NCBI GenBank assembly: GCA_017618625.1
Contig: JAFZTV010000067.1
Span: 1-18,267, forward strand
Source: Bacteroidales bacterium
Lineage (GTDB): Bacteria > Bacteroidota > Bacteroidia > Bacteroidales > P3
DNA length: 18,267 nt
Reading direction: 5' to 3'
The notes below the pieces were generated by a model, which was given only the letters and a program-made list of their open reading frames with translations, made no database searches and was not told the origin of the DNA. Of this stretch, positions 7,927 to 13,623 are shown piece after piece. The position numbers and the translations under genes are program-made. Position 1 is the first letter of the stretch. Each line of letters begins with the position of its first letter.

Positions 7927-8176
7927 TACATGCACAATAACAGTTTGCTACACACGGTTAGGCTAGTCGTGGCGACAAACATTCAGAATTGGCAAAAATA
8001 CTCACTTTTTTTGAGAAAAGACGACTTATCGAACGTGTTGTTGAAAAATATTTTGAAAACGTATATAATTATAGGGTGTTGATGGAAAAAAATGTTAAAA
8101 TATTGACTCGTTTTGTTACTTTTTTCGCATTTTTGCAACTAATTATACAAAAGACAATTTCACTAATACATTTGTT
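7927..8176. promoter_or_regulatory. Divergent A/T-rich intergenic region between nrnA and the lipoprotein gene
   Basis: This 250-nt gap between divergently transcribed genes is clearly richer in A/T than its flanks and must contain promoters for both directions. On the minus strand, TATTTTTG at 8000-7993 fits the Bacteroidota -7 consensus TAnnTTTG and would give an nrnA leader of about 60 nt, but I see no good -33 TTTG at the usual distance. On the plus strand, CATTTTTG at 8128-8135 is one mismatch from the -7 box, with TTG at 8103-8105 as a possible upstream element. Neither is certain. A short open frame of about 63 codons crosses this region, but its composition is typical of non-coding DNA. 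No RNA gene was recognised. Confidence 0.4.
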
Positions 8177-8641
8177 ATGAAACTTAAAGGTATAATAGCA
8201 ATCGCGGCGGTCACGCTGACTTTGGTCGGCTGCGCCCGCCAATATGACGAGGAAACGGTGCGTGGTGTACTTTACACCGACAGCACTTTGACAACCCCGA
8301 TAGTTGGTGCCGAACTGAACTTTTGGGAAGTATATTACGACGATTATCCCGTCTATAAGGAGGAGGGCAAGTATCTGGGGCATGCGAAAACCAACCGCGA
8401 AGGCAGGTGGGGCTTCAGTTATGTCACAAATTTCGACAACCCTTATATGACTAGAAGAAAGTTTAAAAGGGAGTACCCTCGATTCTCTATTGAATATGAC
8501 GGAAAGTTGATATATGTAGATGATTACAATAACGTTTCGCTGATGAAGCTGTATCCAGGGTGTTGGAAGAACCCCTTCGATACTGATACCGTAACTACAG
8601 TTGCGGACACGACATCAACAAAGAAAGGATGTGTGAAATGA
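8177..8641 (+). CDS. Small lipoprotein with transthyretin/CarboxypepD_reg-like fold, function unknown
   Basis: A 154-residue predicted lipoprotein (MKLKGIIAIAAVTLTLVG-Cys19). After the signal the sequence has the pattern of a carboxypeptidase regulatory-like beta-sandwich: RGVLYTDSTLTTPIVGAELN, then LGHAKTNREGRWGFSY, where a strand-turn-strand with a 'T-N-x-x-G-x-W-x-F' end is typical of that fold. The C-terminus is Thr-rich (TVTTVADTTSTKKG). I do not recognise a specific function. It overlaps the next gene by 4 nt (ATGA at 8638-8641), so the two are probably made together. It may be anchored to the inner or outer membrane by lipid, with the partner beta-barrel in the outer membrane. This is inference from context. 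Confidence 0.85.
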   Translation: MKLKGIIAIAAVTLTLVGCARQYDEETVRGVLYTDSTLTTPIVGAELNFWEVYYDDYPVYKEEGKYLGHAKTNREGRWGFSYVTNFDNPYMTRRKFKREYPRFSIEYDGKLIYVDDYNNVSLMKLYPGCWKNPFDTDTVTTVADTTSTKKGCVK

Positions 8642-9270
8642 AAAAGGCAGCTTTTCTTTTAATCGCAACGTTGGCATTGATGATGCCGAATTGTCTTATG
8701 GCTCAGCATCCTGAAGATGGGGTAGCGCGTCATTGTGTGAAAGTGGGATTCCTGTCGCCATTTCTGGGGGCTCCGGCGTTCAGCTATGAATATAGGATAG
8801 GCATACGTTCGGCAGTATCGGCTGATTTGGGATTTGTAATTCCATTTGAAAGTGGTGTAACACGCGGTGTCAAGGGTTTCTTTATGCAGGCTCAGTACAG
8901 GGTTTATCCTTGGAAACAGCGTCGCAACCGCCTCTGTCCGTTTGCCGCAATAGGATTGAACTACGCCCAAGGGTGGCACAAGGTGAGCCTCATGACGGGC
9001 AACGACGGATGGTATGTAGAAACTGTGCCTTATACCATGAAGCAGATAAGGGTGAGGCCTTCGCTATCAATTGGAGTCAAGATGAACATCCCGTTCGGTT
9101 TGACGATAGAGAACACCGTCGGAGTGCTACTTGCGAAACATGACGACGACGGGTTGATATACCACAACCTTGACTTCTCAAACTACGCATCGACATTGAT
9201 TACGATGAAGATTGGTTGGTCGTTTGACTCGAAAAGAACGAAGCGGCAAATCAAGTCCGTCGATGAGTAA
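8638..9270 (+). CDS. Outer-membrane beta-barrel-like protein, function unknown
   Basis: A 210-residue protein with a Sec signal (MKKAAFLLIATLALMMPNCLMA, cleavage likely before QHPED). The mature part alternates polar and hydrophobic residues in short Gly/Tyr-rich strands (KVGFLSPFLGAPAFSYEY, MQAQYRVYPW, CPFAAIGLNYAQGW, LSIGVKMNIPFGLTIENTVG, LITMKIGWSF), as in small outer-membrane barrels of about 8 strands. The annotated start is ATG 8638 rather than the in-frame ATG at 8629, because AAAGGA at 8623-8628 is 9 nt from the former and abuts the latter, and because the signal peptide begins with MKK. It ends with a basic tail (KRTKRQIKSVDE), so the barrel may close before it. Followed after 50 nt by a strong terminator hairpin. 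Confidence 0.82.
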   Translation: MKKAAFLLIATLALMMPNCLMAQHPEDGVARHCVKVGFLSPFLGAPAFSYEYRIGIRSAVSADLGFVIPFESGVTRGVKGFFMQAQYRVYPWKQRRNRLCPFAAIGLNYAQGWHKVSLMTGNDGWYVETVPYTMKQIRVRPSLSIGVKMNIPFGLTIENTVGVLLAKHDDDGLIYHNLDFSNYASTLITMKIGWSFDSKRTKRQIKSVDE

Positions 9271-9320
9271 TAAAAGCGAAGACCAATGTCGAGAATTTAG
9301 AATGTATTACCCGAAGTATA

Positions 9321-9359
9321 AACAAAAGCCGATGCGATAATGTCGCATCGGCTTTTGTT
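9321..9359. terminator. Bidirectional intrinsic terminator between convergent genes
   Basis: A perfect 17-bp inverted repeat: left arm 9321-9337, loop 9338-9342 (TAATG), right arm 9343-9359. The stem is GC-rich in the centre (GCCGATGCGA against TCGCATCGGC) and has an A-run on the left and a T-run on the right. It can therefore end transcription of the plus-strand pair (stop at 9270) and of the minus-strand lipoprotein gene that ends at 9389. Confidence 0.92.
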
Positions 9360-9388
9360 ATGAAATGGGCGATGAGGCCCCTTTCGAA

Positions 9389-10087
9389 TTATTTATTGCA
9401 TTTTTTACCTTTTTTGCATTTGCCTTTCTTATCATTGCTGGCGGGAGCTTTTTTGTCTGATTTGTCAGAAAGGGTAACACCTTCAGGTTCAATCACAGAG
9501 TAATTCCTATCAGTGCATACAGGGTGTTTGGTAGGCTCGGTGTTTGAAAGAACGATTTTGTCAAGAGTCGTCTGGTCGATATCAATGGTTTTCAGAGATT
9601 TTTCGACAGGAACAATGACTTGATAGCCAATGGTCTGATTGTCGTTTGTCTGGGCCTTCAGCAGATATGTGCCGTCTGATTTGAGTTCTTTTGCCTCAAT
9701 AGAATTGACGACAGGACTGTGATGGAAGTTGGTATAGGTGGCAGGGTATCCAGTCACGGTAACCTTTATGGTTTTACGGCTGTAGGTGTCCGTTTTGATT
9801 TTAAACTGAGGTGCAACAAGGACATCAGCCTTATGGGAGGTCAATGCGTTATAAACAGCAATTCTTTTGAGATCTTCGATATCAACGTCTTCGTTGACAG
9901 CGCCTTCCCAGCTGCATTCTCCCATTGTTTTCGCGGTGTTTACATCCAAATCGGCGTAAAGATCAGCGACGATTGGTTCAAGGCAACGTGCGGTCGTTTC
10001 GGTTTTTGATGTGGCTTTTTTGGATGCGCATGACGTCATAACTCCGACAAGCACAACAGCAATCGCTAAAAAATAAACTTTTTTCAT
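9389..10087 (-). CDS. Lipoprotein of unknown function with Lys/Cys-rich tail
   Basis: A 232-residue predicted lipoprotein starting MKKVYFLAIAVVLVGVMTS-Cys20. The frame is open upstream to an ATG at 10159, but the extra 24 residues (beginning MITKKEVLDN) would precede the signal peptide, so 10087 is preferred; a GGGGAAAA stretch sits just upstream of it. The middle contains VDIEDLKRIAVYNALTSHKADVLVAPQF and TIKVTVTGYPATYTNF; from memory similar 'aDvlv.P.y' plus 'vtvtGyPa.Y.nf' patterns occur in uncharacterised Bacteroidota lipoproteins. The C-terminus is a Ser/Lys linker and a tail with two cysteines among lysines (KKGKCKKGKKCNK). No function is recognised. Base composition is more A/T-rich than prmA and topB. 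It stands alone, convergent with the pair upstream. Confidence 0.83.
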   Translation of the reverse strand: MKKVYFLAIAVVLVGVMTSCASKKATSKTETTARCLEPIVADLYADLDVNTAKTMGECSWEGAVNEDVDIEDLKRIAVYNALTSHKADVLVAPQFKIKTDTYSRKTIKVTVTGYPATYTNFHHSPVVNSIEAKELKSDGTYLLKAQTNDNQTIGYQVIVPVEKSLKTIDIDQTTLDKIVLSNTEPTKHPVCTDRNYSVIEPEGVTLSDKSDKKAPASNDKKGKCKKGKKCNK

Positions 10088-10157
10088 TTGTTTTTCCCCA
10101 TCCATTGTCGCATCGATGGTTCGGTTTTTATTATCTAGGACCTCCTTCTTTGTTATC

Positions 10158-10186
10158 ATGGTTTGTGAAGCCCTTTAACAAACCAT
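10158..10186. promoter_or_regulatory. Inverted repeat in the leader of the lipoprotein gene
   Basis: A perfect 9-bp inverted repeat, ATGGTTTGT at 10158-10166 and ACAAACCAT at 10178-10186, separated by 11 nt. It lies about 70 nt upstream of the preferred start at 10087 and covers the alternative ATG at 10159. It could be an operator or a hairpin in the 5' leader. It is not followed by a T-run in either direction, so a terminator is less likely. Confidence 0.4.
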
Positions 10187-10427
10187 AATATTCTATGATT
10201 CTCGTAATCAAAAATTTTTTCGTGGCTTCAGCCAAATTGAGCGAGTGCAAATATAAGTAAAAAAAGCAATTCTCTCAGTCCTTCTCCGTATGTTTTTGTT
10301 TAAGTCTTGTTTCTGTTGTATTTAGAATGAGAAATTCCTTGACTGACTTTGAAGTGACGACATTGTTCGGTCACAATATCAATACATAGTTTTCGTTATA
10401 CGTAAATATAAAGTATAACAACTTTGA
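10187..10427. promoter_or_regulatory. Divergent intergenic region upstream of prmA and the lipoprotein gene
   Basis: About 240 nt of A/T-rich sequence between divergent genes. On the minus strand TATATTTG at 10255-10248 matches the Bacteroidota -7 consensus TAnnTTTG and would start a leader of roughly 150 nt carrying the 10158-10186 inverted repeat. The expected -33 TTTG at about 20 nt upstream is not visible, so this is tentative. On the plus strand TATGTTTTTG at 10290-10299 is a loose match for a prmA promoter. No gene, RNA or repeat is recognised here. Confidence 0.35.
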
Positions 10428-11273
10428 ATGAATATGAAATACAATGTAGTGAAAATCAAACTCTCGCCGGTGGAGCCTTTCCGCGATTTGCTGGTTTATG
10501 CCTTGGGCGACGAGGGGGAATATGACAGCTTTGAGAACAAGAGCGACGGGTTGGACGCCTACGTGCCGACGGCGAAATATGACGAGGCAGCGCTGAAGGC
10601 GGCCATCGCGGACAACTGCGAGGGATGCGAGGTGGAATACAAGGTGGAGGAGCTGGAGGACAAAGACTGGAACGCGGAGTGGGAGAAGGGGCACCAGGCG
10701 GTGCTGGTGGACGGCTTCTGCTGGGTGAGGGCTCCGTTTCATCCGCATAGGGACGATGTGGAATATGAGATTGAGATCGAACCGAAGATGTCGTTCGGTA
10801 CGGCTCACCACGCTACGACATATATGATGCTCACATGGCTGAGAGACTTGGATATGGATGGGAAGAACGTGCTAGATATGGGATGCGGAACGGCGGTGCT
10901 GGCGATACTGGCGAAGAAACGCGGTGCGGCGAAGGTGGAGGCGGTGGATGTCGATGAATGGGCTTACCGCAACGCGCTGGAGAACATTGAACGCAACGGA
11001 TGCGGCGATATCGAATGCCGGCTGGGCGACGCGGAGACGCTGGGCGAAGAAAGGCGGTTCGACGTGGTGCTGGCGAACATCAACCGCAACATACTGCTGA
11101 ACGACATGGGGGCATACGTGAGGACTTTGAAGCAGGGTGGAAGGCTGGTGATGAGCGGGTTCTACGAAAACGACATACCGGTATTGAAGGCGAAAGCCGA
11201 ACAGCTGGGTTTGAGAATGGATGGAGAAAGGGTGAGAGACGGATGGGCGAGTGTGGGGTTTGTTAATTGTTGA
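10428..11273 (+). CDS. prmA: Ribosomal protein L11 methyltransferase
   Basis: PrmA trimethylates ribosomal protein L11 using S-adenosylmethionine. The 281-residue protein has the small N-terminal substrate-recognition domain (about 1-95, ending with DWNAEWEKGHQAVLV), the PrmA signature MSFGTAHHATTYMML (about 121-135; usually GTGHH-TT), the SAM-binding glycine motif VLDMGCGTAVLAILAKKRGA (about 145-164), the acidic VEAVDVDEWA that binds the ribose, and VLANINRNIL, the N-[IV]-x-x-N-type catalytic-loop signature. Two adjacent starts (10428 and 10434) are possible. The stop TGA (11271-11273) lies inside the first octamer of repeat site C, so the final Cys comes from the repeat. The family call is secure. 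Confidence 0.95.
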   Translation: MNMKYNVVKIKLSPVEPFRDLLVYALGDEGEYDSFENKSDGLDAYVPTAKYDEAALKAAIADNCEGCEVEYKVEELEDKDWNAEWEKGHQAVLVDGFCWVRAPFHPHRDDVEYEIEIEPKMSFGTAHHATTYMMLTWLRDLDMDGKNVLDMGCGTAVLAILAKKRGAAKVEAVDVDEWAYRNALENIERNGCGDIECRLGDAETLGEERRFDVVLANINRNILLNDMGAYVRTLKQGGRLVMSGFYENDIPVLKAKAEQLGLRMDGERVRDGWASVGFVNC

Positions 11274-11402
11274 TATGTTAAGATGTTGATATGTTAAGAT
11301 GTTGATATGTTAAGGTGTTGATATGTTGATATGTTGATATGTTAAGATGTTAAGATGTTAAGGTGTTAAGATGTTAAGGTGTGAATACTGACCACTGACT
11401 AC
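11268..11402 (-). repeat. Repeat site C: expanded octamer array with three heptamers
   Basis: Fourteen consecutive 8-bp units fill 11268-11379 on the plus strand, each beginning TGTT: TGTTGATA (six copies), TGTTAAGA (five) and TGTTAAGG (three). They mostly alternate in the first half. On the minus strand three GT-phased heptamers (GTAGTCA at 11402, GTGGTCA at 11395 and GTATTCA at 11388) precede the octamers, with a CA dinucleotide at the junction. The order is therefore the same as at sites B, D and E, but the octamer half is expanded from 4 to 14 units. The array starts on the prmA stop codon and ends 7 bp before the topB ATG, so it makes up the whole 136-nt intergenic region. Confidence 0.9.
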
Positions 11403-11409
11403 TAAATCT

Positions 11410-13509
11410 ATGATTGTTTGTATAGCAGAGAAACCGAGTGTGGGGCGCGACATCGCGAAGGTGTTGGGCGCTACGACCGCACACGACGGATATATGGAGG
11501 GCAACGGCTACCAGGTGACCTGGACGTTCGGCCACCTTTGTACCCTCAAGGAGCCGCACGACTACTACGAGGGGTGGAAGTCGTGGTCGCTGGGCTCGCT
11601 GCCGATGATACCGCAGAGGTTCGGCATCAAGCTGATAGAGAACGACGGATACAAGAAACAGTTTGAGACGATAAAAAAACTGATGCAGAACGCCGAACGC
11701 ATTGTAAACTGCGGCGATGCCGGGCAGGAGGGTGAGCTGATACAGCGTTGGGTGATGCAGAAAGCTCAGGCGAAATGTCCGGTGGAACGCTTGTGGATTT
11801 CGTCGCTGACGGAGGAGGCGATAAAGGAGGGTTTCTCGAGCCTGAAGCCGCAGGACGACTATCAGTCGTTGTATGAGGCGGGGTTGTGCCGTGCGATAGG
11901 CGACTGGCTGCTGGGTATGAACGCCACGAGACTCTACACGCTGAAATACCGCCAGATGCAGAAACAGGTGCTTTCGATAGGACGAGTGCAGACGCCCACG
12001 CTGGCGCTGATAGTGAAGCGGCAGCTGGAGATAGACAACTTCAAACCCGAGCAGTACTGGCTGCTCTCGACGGTGTATCGCGACACGCTGTTCAACCTGC
12101 AGGTGTCGGACGAGGCGGAAGAGTCGGAAGAATCGGAGAATACGGACAAGAAAAAGTCGGCCGCCGGAAACCGCATCAAGACCGAAGAAGAGGGACAGAA
12201 GGCGCTGGAGTCGATAAGAGGCAAGGACTTCGAGGTGACCGGGGTGACGAAGAAGAACGGTGTCGAGGCACCGCCGCGTCTGTTTGACCTGACGAGCCTT
12301 CAGGTGGAATGCAACAAGAAGTTCTCCTTCTCGGCCGAGAACACGTTGAAACACATACAGTCGCTCTACGAGAAAAAGCTGACCACCTATCCGCGTGTGG
12401 ACACGACGTTCCTGAGCGACGACATCTATCCCAAATGTCCGCAGATACTGCAAGGGTTGGCACCGTATGCCGCTCTGATTCAGCCTTTGATGGGAACCAC
12501 GCTGAAGAAAAGCAAGAAGGTGTTCGACAGCTCGAAGGTGACCGACCACCACGCCATAATACCGACGGGGGTGAACCCGTCGAACGGCGATTTGACCTAC
12601 GACGAGAAAAGGGTGTACGACCTCGTGGCACGCAGGTTTATCGCGGTGTTCTACCCCGACTGCAAGTTCGCCACCACCACGGTGAGCGGCAAGGTGGAGA
12701 AGGTGAAGTTCAAGACCTCGGGCAAGCAGATACTCGAAGAGGGCTGGCGGGCGGTGTTCGGTGGCAGCGCGAAGAGCGCAGACGAGTCGGAGAAATCGGA
12801 CGAGGAGCGCACGCTGCCCGACTTCAAGAAAGGGGAGAAAGGCCCGCACGAGCCGACATTGGCTGAGAAGTGGACCACCCCGCCAAAGCCATATACCGAA
12901 GCGACGCTGCTGAGGGCGATGGAGACGGCTGGAAAGACTGTGGAGAACGAAGAACTGCGTGACGCGCTGAAAGAGAACGGCATAGGACGCCCATCTACCC
13001 GTGCGGCGATAATCGAAACCCTCTTCAAACGAGGGTATATAAAGAAAGAGCGCAAGTCGCTGAGCGCCACGCCGACGGGCATCGATTTGATTGGCATCAT
13101 ACACGAGGAACTGCTGAAGAGTGCGGAGCTGACCGGACAGTGGGAGAAGAAGCTACGCGACATAGAGGCGCACAAATATGAGGCGTCGCAGTTCCTGGAA
13201 GAGCTGAAGGCGATGGTGTATCAGATAGTGCAGCAGGTGATATGCGACTCCAGCAACCGAAGGGTGGCTGCGGCGGAGGTTGTTCAAAGTGCCCCCAAAA
13301 TTCAGAGCAACACCAAGACTCAAAACACTGCGACCGCTCAGCCAGCGCCGAAAACGCCCAAGAAGCGTGCTTCGAAGAAGAAAGTCAAACAGGTGAAAGA
13401 AGGCGACGTTTGTCCGCTATGCGGCAAAGGGCACATAATCAAAGGCAAGACCGCCTATGGCTGCTCGGAATGGAAGAACGGCTGCGAGTTCAGGCAGGCG
13501 TTTGAGTAG
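11410..13509 (+). CDS. topB: DNA topoisomerase III (type IA)
   Basis: A type IA topoisomerase that passes single strands through a transient break and decatenates or resolves recombination intermediates. The 699-residue protein has the Toprim start IAEKPSVGRDIAKVLG (E7), the acidic CGDAGQEGELIQRW (D103, E107), LWISSLTEEAIKEGF, SIGRVQTPTLALIV (about 195-208), the active-site loop TTYPRVDTTFLSDDI with catalytic Tyr327, DHHAIIPTG, and GIGRPSTRAAIIETL. The C-terminus carries one four-Cys zinc ribbon (C668, C671, C685, C692). Two low-complexity insertions are visible: an acidic stretch with EESEESENTDKKK (about 238-250), and a Ser/Thr/Gln/Pro linker (about 624-660) before the ribbon. There is no Shine-Dalgarno; the leader is repeat site C. 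In Bacteroidota, TopB copies occur both on chromosomes and on conjugative elements, but no conjugation genes are visible here. Confidence 0.96.
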   Translation: MIVCIAEKPSVGRDIAKVLGATTAHDGYMEGNGYQVTWTFGHLCTLKEPHDYYEGWKSWSLGSLPMIPQRFGIKLIENDGYKKQFETIKKLMQNAERIVNCGDAGQEGELIQRWVMQKAQAKCPVERLWISSLTEEAIKEGFSSLKPQDDYQSLYEAGLCRAIGDWLLGMNATRLYTLKYRQMQKQVLSIGRVQTPTLALIVKRQLEIDNFKPEQYWLLSTVYRDTLFNLQVSDEAEESEESENTDKKKSAAGNRIKTEEEGQKALESIRGKDFEVTGVTKKNGVEAPPRLFDLTSLQVECNKKFSFSAENTLKHIQSLYEKKLTTYPRVDTTFLSDDIYPKCPQILQGLAPYAALIQPLMGTTLKKSKKVFDSSKVTDHHAIIPTGVNPSNGDLTYDEKRVYDLVARRFIAVFYPDCKFATTTVSGKVEKVKFKTSGKQILEEGWRAVFGGSAKSADESEKSDEERTLPDFKKGEKGPHEPTLAEKWTTPPKPYTEATLLRAMETAGKTVENEELRDALKENGIGRPSTRAAIIETLFKRGYIKKERKSLSATPTGIDLIGIIHEELLKSAELTGQWEKKLRDIEAHKYEASQFLEELKAMVYQIVQQVICDSSNRRVAAAEVVQSAPKIQSNTKTQNTATAQPAPKTPKKRASKKKVKQVKEGDVCPLCGKGHIIKGKTAYGCSEWKNGCEFRQAFE

Positions 13510-13535
13510 GTGCTGGCCGCACGGAAAAGTATAAG

Positions 13536-13606
13536 GTTCAAAGTTCAAGGTTCAAGGTTCAAGCAGTCAGCCACTAACGCAATAACACACTAACGCATTA
13601 ACGCAA
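13536..13606 (+). repeat. Repeat site D: five heptamers plus four octamers
   Basis: Four GT-phased heptamers of the form GTTCAAR run from 13536 to 13563. After CA comes a fifth, GTCAGCC at 13566-13572, then AC. Four octamers follow at 13575-13606: TAACGCAA, TAACACAC, TAACGCAT and TAACGCAA. The junction GTCAGCC-AC-TAACGCAA is nearly identical to that of site E (GTCAGTC-AC-TAACGCAA). The element occupies most of the 114-nt gap between topB and the alpha-2-macroglobulin gene and ends 17 nt before its ATG. No promoter or terminator was recognised in the remainder of the gap. Confidence 0.88.
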
Positions 13607-13623
13607 TCAATAAAATCCATATC

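Noticed and set aside
8167..8174. TACATTTG as a -7 promoter box for the gene at 8177
   Set aside because: It matches TAnnTTTG but is 2 nt before the ATG, which would give a leaderless transcript starting inside the start codon. The nearest TTTG is 31 nt upstream, too far for a -33 element.
7989..8180. Short plus-strand open frame of 63 codons upstream of the lipoprotein gene
   Set aside because: It lies in A/T-rich divergent intergenic DNA. The translation is Lys/Phe/Ile-rich with no signal or domain, and it overlaps likely promoter sequence.
10088..10159. N-terminal extension of the lipoprotein gene from ATG 10159
   Set aside because: It would put 24 mostly polar residues in front of a clear lipoprotein signal peptide, so translation more likely starts at 10087.
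11268..11387. CRISPR-like array
   Set aside because: The units are 8 bp with no spacers, and there are no cas genes in the window.
11374..13104. Long minus-strand open frame (576 codons) opposite topB
   Set aside because: It lies antisense to a complete topB with all family motifs. Its translation is rich in Arg, Leu and His without any domain, as expected for a shadow of a GC-rich coding strand.
13510..13623. tRNA or small RNA gene between topB and the alpha-2-macroglobulin gene (GGTTCAA resembles a T-loop)
   Set aside because: GGTTCAA occurs as a tandem 7-nt repeat, with no cloverleaf arms around it.
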